From assembly GCA_963701715.1 (NCBI GenBank), contig CAVPAX010000007.1, positions 1 through 64,000 on the forward strand: 64,000 nt of DNA, written 5' to 3'. This document shows positions 18,519 through 27,256 of this stretch, piece after piece. The notes beneath the pieces were generated by a model, which did not search any database, had not been told where the DNA came from, and worked only from the letters and a program-made list of their open reading frames with translations. Position numbers and translations under genes: made by a program. Source of the DNA: Methylotenera_A sp963701715 (GTDB taxonomy: Bacteria; Pseudomonadota; Gammaproteobacteria; Burkholderiales; Methylophilaceae). Position 1 is the stretch's first letter. The number at the start of each line of letters is the position of its first letter.

Positions 18519-18932
18519 TTACTGCTGGATTTGGACCTGATCTTGCGTTTGCTCGCGATCTTGATCGCGGTCTTGCTGTTTTAGCTGAGAGCCGCCCGAC
18601 CCTTGAGATAACTCCTGATCTCTACTCTGGGTACGATTATGCTCTTCGGTCTGCTCACGTATTTGGGTTTTGTTTTTCTTACCAGATTGAACATCTCCCT
18701 TACCTTTAGATTTATGCTGAGCTTGCTCTTGGATACGGTTTTGCTCCTCTATCTGTTCACGTTTCTGCTCAGTAGATTGCTGACCATTAGATTGTGTCGC
18801 ATTAGGCGAACCTTGACCGTACATTCTATTGCCACCAGCGCCGGCGGAGCCACCCGGACCTTGAGCCAAGGCTAAAGGGCTAAGGCCGAGTGCAACTATA
18901 AGTAAACCTGCTGTTAAAGAAATTTTATGCAT
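18519..18932 (-). CDS. Secreted Gln/Glu/Arg-rich low-complexity protein
   Basis: A 137-residue product with a signal peptide ending ALAQGPGG, a Gly-rich stretch, then long runs of alternating Gln, Arg, Asp and Glu (EQNRIQEQAQ; DRDQDREQTQDQVQIQQ). Composition suggests a disordered or helical charged periplasmic protein. A similar composition is seen in the gene at 29528 and the remnant at 23616, but they do not align as close paralogues. Function unknown. Confidence 0.7.
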   Translation of the reverse strand: MHKISLTAGLLIVALGLSPLALAQGPGGSAGAGGNRMYGQGSPNATQSNGQQSTEQKREQIEEQNRIQEQAQHKSKGKGDVQSGKKNKTQIREQTEEHNRTQSRDQELSQGSGGSQLKQQDRDQDREQTQDQVQIQQ

Positions 18933-18995
18933 TTGATACTCCTCTCAGATCGTCAGATCTAGTTAATAAAAAACTGTTCAAGGTTGCGATCGCAA

Positions 18996-19442
18996 TTAGC
19001 GACCTCTACCCTGCTTGCCACTAATACCGGCATCACGGCCAATATCAGTACCACCATGCATAGGGTCAGGTCTGGTTTGTTGCAATTGACGTGACTCAAA
19101 CCCCTGGCCATATATGCTATCTGCTCCAAAGTTTCCATGTATTTGCTCAAAATCAGAACTCTTAGCTTTGTTTCCAGAAGTCACTCGATCGCGACCGTTA
19201 ACTCCTGTGCTACGCATCAAATCCTGCTCTTGCTGACTCATGTTGCGCATGCGCATTTCAACTTCTTCACGGAAAGCGTTGCTTTCCTGACCATCACTAA
19301 GCTTATATTCTTGCATCCAGCTAAAATTTCCTGATTCTGATGCCTTAATTTGCTCTTCCGCCATCAGGCTTCCTGCACAGGCAATGCCTGCGCCAAAAAT
19401 CGTAAGTTTGAGTAGTTCTTCCACATTACACATATCGTTCAC
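18996..19442 (-). CDS. Secreted hypothetical protein
   Basis: A 148-residue polar protein with a hydrophobic N-terminus (LLKLTIFGAGIACAGSLMAEE) that may be a signal peptide. The true start may be the Met at codon 4. The mature part is rich in Gln, Gly, Ser and Met with several Arg-Asp dipeptides. Not recognised. It is divergent from the response-regulator gene about 170 bp away and could be one of its targets. Confidence 0.65.
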   Translation of the reverse strand: MNDMCNVEELLKLTIFGAGIACAGSLMAEEQIKASESGNFSWMQEYKLSDGQESNAFREEVEMRMRNMSQQEQDLMRSTGVNGRDRVTSGNKAKSSDFEQIHGNFGADSIYGQGFESRQLQQTRPDPMHGGTDIGRDAGISGKQGRGR

Positions 19443-19613
19443 CTACTATATTGATTAATGCCGTTTGTTATCGGCGTTACCGTTTTCTATATGTGATGCA
19501 TTTTGAACTTCACTTATTGCAAAACTATTTCTCTTAGGCAGAATATGTTTCAATGTGTTACCGACCTGTTTCACACCATAGAACGGTGAACGCAGTTGAT
19601 GTATAGTGAAAGC

Positions 19614-20333
19614 ATGGAAGAACAAAAAGAGAAAATACTGGTAGTTGACGATGACCTTGGCATACGAGAAATGCTTCAGGAGTATCTCTCTGGAAATGGT
19701 TATGACGTTTCGAGTGTTGCAGATGGTATTGAGATGGAGCAATATCTGGTGGACCATGTAGCGGATTTGGTAATTCTTGATCTCATGTTGCCGGGCGAGG
19801 ATGGTTTGACGCTGGCTCGTAAATTGAAAAGCAGGGGTAAGCAGCCGATTATTATCCTTTCAGCACGTGGTGATGATATTGATCGTATCGTGGGACTGGA
19901 AGTAGGTGCTGATGATTACCTTGCAAAACCCTTCAACCCACGCGAGCTGCTAGCCCGCGTGCGTGCTGTATTGCGACGGCAAGACAATTTCACCCCTATC
20001 GCGGTCACTTCTCAGCATGATCAGTATCAGTTCAATGGCTTCAAGCTAAATTTTACTTCTCACTGTCTCACCAAAGACGGGCAGGATGTTCAATTAACCA
20101 GTGGCGAGTTCAATTTATTACGAATTTTTGCTGAACATCCGAACCGTGTCCTAAACCGGGACTTCATCCTGGAGCTTCTTAAGGGTTATGAGCGTATGCC
20201 ATTCGACCGCAGCATCGATGTGCGGGTGACAAGATTAAGGCGCAAGATTGAGAATGACCCCAGTACACCGCTATTTATCCGAACGGTATGGGGCGAAGGT
20301 TATCTGTTTTCTCCCCAAGGCAAGGCACAGTGA
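19614..20333 (+). CDS. OmpR-family response regulator
   Basis: Two-domain regulator. The receiver has the acidic pocket VVDDD, the phosphorylatable Asp in ILDLMLPGEDG, Ser/Thr in LSARGDD and Lys in AKPFNP; the C-terminal winged helix has LTSGEFNLLRIFAEHP and SIDVRVTRLRRKIENDP. I place the start at the ATG at 19614, giving the usual few residues before ILVVDDD; an ATG five codons upstream is possible. Its stop overlaps the GTG start of the sensor kinase by 4 bp, so the two are translationally coupled. Confidence 0.93.
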   Translation: MEEQKEKILVVDDDLGIREMLQEYLSGNGYDVSSVADGIEMEQYLVDHVADLVILDLMLPGEDGLTLARKLKSRGKQPIIILSARGDDIDRIVGLEVGADDYLAKPFNPRELLARVRAVLRRQDNFTPIAVTSQHDQYQFNGFKLNFTSHCLTKDGQDVQLTSGEFNLLRIFAEHPNRVLNRDFILELLKGYERMPFDRSIDVRVTRLRRKIENDPSTPLFIRTVWGEGYLFSPQGKAQ

Positions 20334-21634
20334 GGCGCAAGCGTCCTTCTTTATTCCGCAACATTGCGACTACGCTGGCGATAGCATTGTTTATATTTCA
20401 GGCTATCATTCTTTCGGTGGCTATATACTTTGTCATGGTACCCATGGCGAAGCGTTCAGCTGATGATCTGGCTGCGCTCATTGTTCTTTCTGCCCAGACA
20501 TGGATGGAGCTCCCCGCCGAAACTCGTGACGACTTTGAACGCGAGTTAGCCAAGAAACATGATCTCTGGTTATTTTCTACCAATAAGCCATTACCAGAAG
20601 AGGCCCATTTTCTGCCGTATATATATTTTTTTGAAAATGCGCTAGAAAAACGAACGGGCAAACCTATCAAAATCAAGGTAACTCAGTGGGATCAGCCATG
20701 GTACTGGGCAGATATACCGGTAGCTGGTAAGTCGATTCGTATCGGGTTTCCCAAAGACCATATCGGCGTTCGCCCTCCACAGGCGCTTGCGTTAGTGTTA
20801 GGCGTGACGATAGTGCTAACCTTGATAGTGTCAATAATATTGGCACGCCGCATTTCCCGCCCACTCTCCAGGTTAGCCAGCGCAGCCAAGCGTGTTGGCG
20901 AAGGGGCTTCCCCATTGGAGTTACCCGAAACAGGGACAAAAGAGTTGGCAGACTTGGCACATACGTTTAACCATATGGCACATCAAGTGAAAGAGTTGCT
21001 GGATAATCGTACAACATTACTGGCAGGGATTTCACACGATCTGCGCACGCCTTTGGCACGCATGCGTATCGCTGTGGAAATGTTACCTGAGAGCACGAGC
21101 CCGAAAATTTCCCAGAGGTTGCAGTATGACATTGAGGAAATGAACCGTCTCATTGGTGAGTTTCTTGAACTCAGTCGTGGTTTAGGTAAAGAGCCGACAC
21201 AGCAAATAGACCTTCATCAACTACTAGATGAATTGGTAACCGATGCAAGGCATGGCGGTGGCATTATAGAATGGCAATCACAAAGTGTTTGTGAGCGGGC
21301 TGTCGCCCCCATAGCACTCAGGCGAGTATTGGCGAATCTTATTGAGAACGCTGTACGTTATAGTGACCGTAAGGCTGTTGCTGTGGTGTGCACTTGCAGT
21401 GAGAATGAGGTGGTTTTCAGAGTTCTTGATCGTGGCACTGGAATTCCACCAGATAAACTGGAGCATGTATTTCGCCCTTTTTATCGTTTGGAATCATCAC
21501 GTAGCAACGTGACTGGCGGTACTGGACTAGGGCTGGCTATAGCGAAACAACTAGCAGATGCAAATGGATGGTCTATTGCGTTACTGCCACGCGAGGGTGG
21601 TGGCACTGAGGCGCGCTTAACGATTCCGGCGTAG
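20330..21634 (+). CDS. EnvZ-type sensor histidine kinase
   Basis: Membrane sensor kinase of about 434 residues. Two membrane helices bracket a periplasmic domain of about 120 residues with no recognised ligand fold. Then come HAMP (RRISRPLSRLASAAKRV), the H-box GISHDLRTPLARMR with the phosphoacceptor His, the N-box NLIENAVRYS, and G boxes DRGTGIPPDK and GGTGLGLAIAK. GTG start chosen because GTGA overlaps the response-regulator stop. Surrounding genes for envelope proteins are plausible targets. Confidence 0.94.
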   Translation: MRRKRPSLFRNIATTLAIALFIFQAIILSVAIYFVMVPMAKRSADDLAALIVLSAQTWMELPAETRDDFERELAKKHDLWLFSTNKPLPEEAHFLPYIYFFENALEKRTGKPIKIKVTQWDQPWYWADIPVAGKSIRIGFPKDHIGVRPPQALALVLGVTIVLTLIVSIILARRISRPLSRLASAAKRVGEGASPLELPETGTKELADLAHTFNHMAHQVKELLDNRTTLLAGISHDLRTPLARMRIAVEMLPESTSPKISQRLQYDIEEMNRLIGEFLELSRGLGKEPTQQIDLHQLLDELVTDARHGGGIIEWQSQSVCERAVAPIALRRVLANLIENAVRYSDRKAVAVVCTCSENEVVFRVLDRGTGIPPDKLEHVFRPFYRLESSRSNVTGGTGLGLAIAKQLADANGWSIALLPREGGGTEARLTIPA

Positions 21635-21734
21635 GTGCAATACTGATCCAGCTGCCACCATCTATAAATGATATGAGCGGGCTGAATCAGTCCATTCATC
21701 CGATCGAGATTCTGTCAGCTCTGAAGGATAGTAC

Positions 21735-21761
21735 AAAAAAAACGGCAACCTGAAGTTGCCG
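21735..21761 (-). terminator. Intrinsic terminator
   Basis: Minus strand: CGGCAAC-TTCAG-GTTGCCG followed by eight T. It ends the gene at 21790. It lies 100 bp after the convergent kinase gene, but the plus-strand T run is poor. Confidence 0.85.
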
Positions 21762-21789
21762 TTCGTCATTGAGTATAAATAAACAAGAA

Positions 21790-22239
21790 TTATTGCGGTT
21801 CAGTATGGTCGTGAGTGTCGCCGCCTTCAGATTCCTCATGACTGCCTTCATCTTCTTCATGGCCACCTTTTCCGCCGCCCATGTATTTCTTGCCGCCTTT
21901 TCCTGACGATCCACCTTTGTGACCTCCATCACCACCGGTAGTATGGCCACCGTCCGAATGGAATACGGTATCTTCTAAGGTTTTGCTACCACCGCCATGA
22001 GAAGTTCCACCTTTATGGGCACTGTCACTACTGCCATGGCCTTCGGCACCTCGACCGCCTTTATATTTCGGTCCTTTGCCTTTATGGCTGGAGCCGCCAT
22101 GACCGCTCTCATGCCCCTCTTCGGCATGTGCCGTTGCGACTAGGCTGATAGTTGATAACTGCACAACTGAAGGCGTAGCCAAAAATGCAAATGCGGCAAC
22201 TGCAGTGCTTAACACAATCTTTTTAAGATAATTTTGCAT
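21790..22239 (-). CDS. Secreted Gly/His/Lys-rich protein
   Basis: About 149 residues. The ATG at 22239 is chosen for its AGGAGT site; the upstream ATG lacks one. A long signal peptide ends in ATAHAEE, the same ending as in the next gene upstream (SSAHAEE). The mature part is low complexity, with repeated HGG, GGHKGG and KGGKKYMGGGKGG segments and an acidic HEEDEGSHEESEGG stretch. Many His and acidic residues could bind metal ions, which is inference from composition only. Separate transcription unit with its own terminator. Confidence 0.75.
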   Translation of the reverse strand: MQNYLKKIVLSTAVAAFAFLATPSVVQLSTISLVATAHAEEGHESGHGGSSHKGKGPKYKGGRGAEGHGSSDSAHKGGTSHGGGSKTLEDTVFHSDGGHTTGGDGGHKGGSSGKGGKKYMGGGKGGHEEDEGSHEESEGGDTHDHTEPQ

Positions 22240-22274
22240 TATAAATACTCCTGATTTCATCTTAAATCTAAAAG

Positions 22275-22304
22275 AAAAGGGCGTATTTAATTAAAACACG
22301 CCCT
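22275..22304 (-). terminator. Intrinsic terminator
   Basis: Minus strand: GGGCGT (22298-22303), a 13-nt loop, ACGCCC (22279-22284), then TTTTCTTTT. It ends the gene at 22321. Confidence 0.85.
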
Positions 22305-22320
22305 ATTTACCACCTAAAAA

Positions 22321-23424
22321 TTAACGTACAGCATTATCATGTATATATTGAATCACGCGCAAAGCATCATTAGCTGCTGCCGCAAAATCATCTGCACCAG
22401 CGTCTGATGGGGTCGGATCAACCCAAGTAGAACTGCTGAAAACCGTATCATATACATTTACAGTCGTTGCTACATAAGTAATCCCATCGTCTTGAGGCAC
22501 TAGAACAGTAGCTGTCACATTTTTATAAGTCGCCTCACGATTATAGTCAGTTGTAAAATCATAATAGGCAGTTACTTTCCCATCCGTCACTGTGTTAATT
22601 CCAAGGAAAGAGTTCAGATAAACTACTATATCGACATTAAGAGTACTAGTCTTATCTGCTGCTGCTGCAAGTAGGGAAGATGCAGCCAAGCTAGCTGGCA
22701 GTTTTGATGCAACGTCAGCAGGTAAGGTTTTAGTCATAATGGCTTTATATAGTGCAAGATTCTCTAAAGGTGAATCAATAGCCGTACCATCAATCACAAC
22801 ACGCCCTGCAGCATCCAATGTAATAACTGTGCCTGCCGTAATCTTAGAAAGTGCTTCAGTTAATGATTTAGTTAGCACCTTAGATGGTGCGCGCGATACA
22901 CTCAAACGACTGAATTCAACAGATTGTACAAGTGTAGAATCAATTGGTGCACCTTCAGCATCTAGCGGAACAAGGCTACCATCAGCAGCAATAGGCTGTA
23001 CAAAACCTGCAGCATTCAGAATTGGCTTACCATCAGCATCGCGTAAGATAACATATAAATCACCATACAAATCACCTTTTTTAGTTCCACCGCCAGCAGG
23101 CTTACCTCCAGCTCCAGCTTTACCACCTTTTACGCCAGCCCAAATAGGGCGGTCACTATCCTCGCCTGGGCCGCCTTGGCCTTTCATCATCACGTCTTTT
23201 TTACCTTTACCACCCTTAACCGTACCGTGGTCACCGGTTGAACCTTTTTGTGCTTTACCAGACTGTTTCTTACCGCTGCCACCATCTTCTTCAGCATGGG
23301 CACTAGAAATAAAACTGAAACCATCTGTTGCAAAATTCTGGTTAGCTAAAGGTGCTGCCAACATTGATACTGTTACAAAACCACCAGCCATGAGCGCAAG
23401 CTTTAGTGAACTAATTCTAGTCAT
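22321..23424 (-). CDS. Secreted hypothetical protein with Gly/Lys-rich N-terminal region
   Basis: About 367 residues. The ATG at 23424 has GGAG 6 bp upstream. A long signal peptide ends SSAHAEED, followed by a Gly/Lys-rich linker (about 45-120) resembling the mature part of the gene at 21790. A folded-looking region then contains a repeated D-A-D/E-G pattern (LRDADGKPILNAAGFVQPIAADGSLVPLDAEGAPI). Not recognised. A 14-bp CRP/FNR-like palindrome lies about 100 bp upstream, identical to one in front of the OM barrel gene at 24215. Probably a surface or periplasmic structural protein. Confidence 0.78.
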   Translation of the reverse strand: MTRISSLKLALMAGGFVTVSMLAAPLANQNFATDGFSFISSAHAEEDGGSGKKQSGKAQKGSTGDHGTVKGGKGKKDVMMKGQGGPGEDSDRPIWAGVKGGKAGAGGKPAGGGTKKGDLYGDLYVILRDADGKPILNAAGFVQPIAADGSLVPLDAEGAPIDSTLVQSVEFSRLSVSRAPSKVLTKSLTEALSKITAGTVITLDAAGRVVIDGTAIDSPLENLALYKAIMTKTLPADVASKLPASLAASSLLAAAADKTSTLNVDIVVYLNSFLGINTVTDGKVTAYYDFTTDYNREATYKNVTATVLVPQDDGITYVATTVNVYDTVFSSSTWVDPTPSDAGADDFAAAANDALRVIQYIHDNAVR

Positions 23425-23520
23425 ATAAATCTCCAATTAATGAACAAACAAAAAATACAAAATTACTAACAAATCTACTAAATCTATAAATCATACTATC
23501 AAATATAAATTAATCTTTCA

Positions 23521-23534
23521 TTGATAATTCTCAA
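23521..23534. promoter_or_regulatory. CRP/FNR-type binding site
   Basis: TTGATAATTCTCAA (reverse complement TTGAGAATTATCAA), matching the FNR pattern TTGAT-N4-ATCAA at nine of ten conserved positions. It lies about 97-110 bp upstream of the start at 23424. The identical 14-mer occurs at 27024-27037. Confidence 0.6.
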
Positions 23535-23615
23535 TAATTTTAAAAAAAATTAATTACCAATAATTAACCTTTCAATATTAATAATTAGCTAAAAACATTA
23601 GAACAGCCAAAAAGT

Positions 23616-23989
23616 CTATTCCTGACTAAAACGCCCCTTACGTCCGCCGCCATCGAATCCCATGCCGTTGCCAAACCCCTTGCCCTGACCAATTTCCGGA
23701 GGTTCATCCGGCAATTTGACCCCACGCTCACGCGCCCTTCATTGCATTTTTTTGATGCTCAAGACGATAAGCCTTACGTTCTTGTTGTGTTTTCATATCA
23801 CGCATCTTAGCGCGGTATTCTGTATGTTCTTGTGCTGTCATGGCTTCCATAAACACGTTCGCGATTACGGACTTGATCTTGAACCTGTGTTTGAACTTGT
23901 ATTTGCTCCTGGTCAACTGCAAATACAACCGTTCCATAAGTAAAAAATGAACCTGTAACTAAGAGAGCTATTAAATTTTTACTTTTCAA
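23616..23989 (-). pseudogene. Decayed paralogue of the charged secreted protein at 29528
   Basis: The remnant begins, like its paralogue, at a TTG in front of KSKNLIALLVTGSFF (signal peptide) and includes RNRERVYGS, MTAQEHTEYRAKMRDMKTQQER and, further on, RARERGVKLPDEPPE and MGFDGGGRKG. These pieces lie in different frames: one shift after YGS, another in a run of seven A (CATCAAAAAAATG), plus an in-frame TGA. Three lesions against an intact copy 6 kb away make this a true pseudogene. Confidence 0.8.
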
Positions 23990-24160
23990 TTAAGTCTCAT
24001 ATCATTTTAATACGCGACTAATGTTATTTTAATAAACTTGTAGTAATAAGAAAATTAGGGCAAACACGTAAGTGCATCCCCTTATGGGGAGTGTATTAAT
24101 AGAAGCGCTTTATTGAAGCGGCTGTTGTTTAATCATTACTAATAGAATTCAAAGCTAAAG

Positions 24161-24194
24161 CAAAAAAACCCTTTCATATTACTGGAAGGGCTTT
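24161..24194 (-). terminator. Intrinsic terminator
   Basis: Minus strand: CCCTT..AAGGG hairpin (arms about 24186-24190 and 24169-24173) followed by seven T. It ends the large OM-barrel gene. Confidence 0.8.
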
Positions 24195-24214
24195 GTTAAA
24201 GCGAAGAGAGATGT

Positions 24215-26929
24215 TTAGAAACGCATACCTAGACCTAAACTGAACAGGCTTTCATCATTATCAAAGTTTTCTGTATCTGCATTCGCATGTTCAGTTATGA
24301 AGCCGTAATCACCGTAATTAGTCACTGTATAGTCAAATTTCACGAACAAATTACGGTAGGCTGGCACCTCGGCACCTACACCGAAACGGTTGCCTGTTAG
24401 GACATCATCACGGTCAACCCAGTTTGCAGCATTATTACCCTTATTGTAGGTAGTGTTGAAACGAGTTCGAACTTGTCCGGCACGCGCATAAAGTAGCGCA
24501 CCGCTATTGAGAACATAACCAACCTTGGCACTGGCGCCATGGCTGCCTTTCTTACTTACAGAAACATCACGGCCACCGCCACCTGAGTCACGGTCGTTAA
24601 CTATCTTAGCATCACCGTCTTCTGCTTCTAATTCAAGGCCTAGGTAAACGCGGTTTAATGTAGTGCCATACCCGCCAAAGAAGCCCCAAGTGCCGCCTGC
24701 ATTAGAAAAGTCGCCTGTGAATGCGCAATTGGTACAACCTGCACCGCCACCATCATTATGAATCGCGTTGAGCTCTGTGCCTACAGTACCATATCCCATC
24801 TTGGCACCAACATAAAAACCATTCGCAATCGCAGCATCCACTTCAGACACACGCTGTCCATTGCCGCCAAAGCGCCAGCCCAGGCCCAAACGGAACAGGC
24901 TTTCTTTATTATCCATTTGATCCACTGTGAATGTGGTACCAGCACCATTAGCAAAAGATGTCGCATTGTACTTGTCATAGTTGGTGTAGCTATAGTTCAT
25001 GCGTACAAAAAGGTTTTCGCTCGCAGGTAAATCTAAACCTACACCAAAACGATCGCCATTAACATTTTTATCCTTGCTGTAAGCTCCGATAGCAGCATAC
25101 TGATTTTCAGTGTCATAGGTATCAAAATTAGTGCGAACAAGACCATAGCTACCGTAAATCAAGCCGCCAGGCAATGCATAACCAAGGCGTAAGCCTATGC
25201 CATAGGTCTCGTTTTTATCTATAGTCATAGTACGCGCATCATCTTTGACTTTTTTATGATACCAGCTTGAACTGCTATTCTCCGCCTCGACTTCTACACC
25301 GTAGTACCAACTGTTCCACATTTGTCCGTAACCGGCAAACAAGCCTGAAGTATGCCCGCCCATTTTCCCTAGATCCATTTCATCTGAGCTTCCATCCGCA
25401 CGTCGGCTCGAAATTTCCGTGTTAAAAGCACCATAACCAGTTTGGGCACCGACATAGAAACCAGAATAATCCAACAGCGTATCTGCCAGTATTTCTAGGC
25501 CATTCATGTCTGTCGCCGCTACATAGATGCCAGGCAAAGCAGCAGCAACTGGACGTGGTACACGACCAGGTGTGTAACCTACGCTAACGTAGATCTGATT
25601 TCTGTCGAAATCAAAAGTATTCTGTGTGCCAGTAGCTGTAACTGTGTTCGCGTCAGTTTCACGCAGCATAAGCCGATAGTCACCAGCCACATAAACATCT
25701 TTCGCTATGTAGTATTTGGCTCCAAAACCAGCATCAAGATAGTCTTCATCACGACTTACACCCTGAAATTGACTTTTAGATACTGCAAGACGTCCATTCA
25801 AGCTCAAGTCCTGGCTTACATCATGGTCTACTCTGGCTCCGACTGTTGTATCCAGATAGCTCGATGCGCCAGTAATGGTCGTCTCAGCCAGTTCACGATC
25901 TATAAACGCACTTACATATGTAGATGGACCGACCGCAAACTTGGCCTCTGCACCGAAATAAGGTTTGCTTACATCCGCAAGTGCAGAATTTTTATAATTC
26001 TGTTTTAAATGACCGATGTAGGCTTCTGCCTTGTTATTGCCACCAAAATCAAAACCCATACCTGCTGCAACACGATAGCCGTCAGAATCACGGCCTACAC
26101 CACTCATGTCGTAACGTCTATCATCTGTAGCCGCTTGAACAAAGGCCTCATATTTTGGAGAAATTTTATAGCTAGCACGACCACCCACAGAGTAAAGCTT
26201 GCGGTCACGATCATTCATTACTATAGTACCGCCCCCAATAGCAGAAACATTGTCAAAGTTAAGATGCTCATAGGTAGTGCCAATGCGAAGAGAAGCCGCA
26301 TCAAACTGATGAAAGGCACCCAAGTGCCCCTTGGTCTCGGTATATCTTGTAGGTTCGTTAGCAAGAGTTGTTCTCAATGGGTCATCAAGATTCGCGCGAT
26401 CTTCGTGATTGCGACTCACCCCAGCCCCAGCATATACGTTAGTTTTATCAGAAATATCAAATCGGCCTTCACCTTCCAGCCAATGATCGACAACATTTTC
26501 ATCACTATTCGAGCGGTAAATATCAGCGTCCAGCCCAGCCCAGAAGTTCAAGCTATGCCTAGCCCAGTCAGATTTAACTGAAATCGTTGGTGAGATGATC
26601 GAGATCCAGTCTTCGACTTCTTTAACACGTGTGGCGTAGATGTTGTCATCATACATCTCTGTTAAAGAAATCTCCGGGCTCACAACAAAGGAACCAACTC
26701 GCAGGCCATCCAGTACAGGCTTAGGTCTGGCTGCTGCTTTCAATGGATCTGATGAGGATAATGGTGATGTTTTAACCGGCTCAGTCGGCTTAGCCATTTC
26801 TCTTGCAGCAGGGCCTCCATCGCCTTGTGTTTGCACTGGAGGATTCGCTGGTTGACCAGCAAAGATTGAATTAGGAAATAAAATAGCTAAACTGCTAAGA
26901 ACGACTAAATATATCTTTGAATGCTGCAC
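24215..26929 (-). CDS. Outer-membrane protein with three tandem beta-barrel domains
   Basis: About 904 residues. I prefer the GTG at 26929, 5 bp after AAGGGAG, which puts the signal peptide (HSKIYLVVLSSLAILF) at the very N-terminus. After a Pro/Gln-rich linker, residues about 65-440 form one barrel of the type seen in polysaccharide-export-associated OM proteins (VSPEISLTEMYDDNIYAT). Two OmpA/opacity-like barrels of about 200 residues follow, each opening with GFYVGA(Q/K)xGYG and closing with LFxLGLGxRF. The chain ends in Phe, the usual OM insertion signal. Three barrels in one chain is unusual. A CRP/FNR-like site lies about 95 bp upstream. Confidence 0.85.
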   Translation of the reverse strand: MQHSKIYLVVLSSLAILFPNSIFAGQPANPPVQTQGDGGPAAREMAKPTEPVKTSPLSSSDPLKAAARPKPVLDGLRVGSFVVSPEISLTEMYDDNIYATRVKEVEDWISIISPTISVKSDWARHSLNFWAGLDADIYRSNSDENVVDHWLEGEGRFDISDKTNVYAGAGVSRNHEDRANLDDPLRTTLANEPTRYTETKGHLGAFHQFDAASLRIGTTYEHLNFDNVSAIGGGTIVMNDRDRKLYSVGGRASYKISPKYEAFVQAATDDRRYDMSGVGRDSDGYRVAAGMGFDFGGNNKAEAYIGHLKQNYKNSALADVSKPYFGAEAKFAVGPSTYVSAFIDRELAETTITGASSYLDTTVGARVDHDVSQDLSLNGRLAVSKSQFQGVSRDEDYLDAGFGAKYYIAKDVYVAGDYRLMLRETDANTVTATGTQNTFDFDRNQIYVSVGYTPGRVPRPVAAALPGIYVAATDMNGLEILADTLLDYSGFYVGAQTGYGAFNTEISSRRADGSSDEMDLGKMGGHTSGLFAGYGQMWNSWYYGVEVEAENSSSSWYHKKVKDDARTMTIDKNETYGIGLRLGYALPGGLIYGSYGLVRTNFDTYDTENQYAAIGAYSKDKNVNGDRFGVGLDLPASENLFVRMNYSYTNYDKYNATSFANGAGTTFTVDQMDNKESLFRLGLGWRFGGNGQRVSEVDAAIANGFYVGAKMGYGTVGTELNAIHNDGGGAGCTNCAFTGDFSNAGGTWGFFGGYGTTLNRVYLGLELEAEDGDAKIVNDRDSGGGGRDVSVSKKGSHGASAKVGYVLNSGALLYARAGQVRTRFNTTYNKGNNAANWVDRDDVLTGNRFGVGAEVPAYRNLFVKFDYTVTNYGDYGFITEHANADTENFDNDESLFSLGLGMRF

Positions 26930-26956
26930 AACCACTCCCTTAAATTCAACAGCCAC

Positions 26957-27256
26957 ATAATTAACGATGTGATTAATAGAAACAATTTAGAATGGATTAT
27001 AGCAAATGGTCTCATTGATTTGGTTGAGAATTATCAAATATTAAAACATTATCTAATTGTTGTTGTATAATTTCCACACTTTTTTATTCATTAATATTCA
27101 ATAGAATATCGAATAATATTTAGGTAATATCTAAATATAAAATATTTCTCCTTACAGCTTTTTAGGCTTCTTAATTCTAAAAAAATTATTTGTGCTTCAT
27201 AAAAGCAAATCTCGACAGTACATAATCATTTAAATTAACTTTATGAAATCAACAGC
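26957..27256. other. AT-rich divergent control region
   Basis: A 300-bp region between the OM-barrel gene and the divergent CRP/FNR gene. It is strongly AT-rich and contains the palindrome at 27024-27037. No ORF seen. Confidence 0.5.
27024..27037. promoter_or_regulatory. CRP/FNR-type binding site
   Basis: TTGAGAATTATCAA, a near-perfect FNR-type palindrome. It is about 95 bp from the preferred OM-barrel start (26929) and 220 bp from the CRP/FNR gene start. Identical, in the opposite orientation, to the site at 23521-23534. Confidence 0.6.

Noticed and set aside
22739..23428. Plus-strand frame of 229 codons opposite the secreted protein gene
   Set aside because: Pro/Ser-rich complement of the Gly/Ala-rich coding strand; the minus frame has a signal peptide, a ribosome site and a terminator.
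26009..26581. 190-codon plus-strand frame
   Set aside because: Complement of the beta-barrel gene; sequence is not protein-like and lies wholly inside a convincing CDS.
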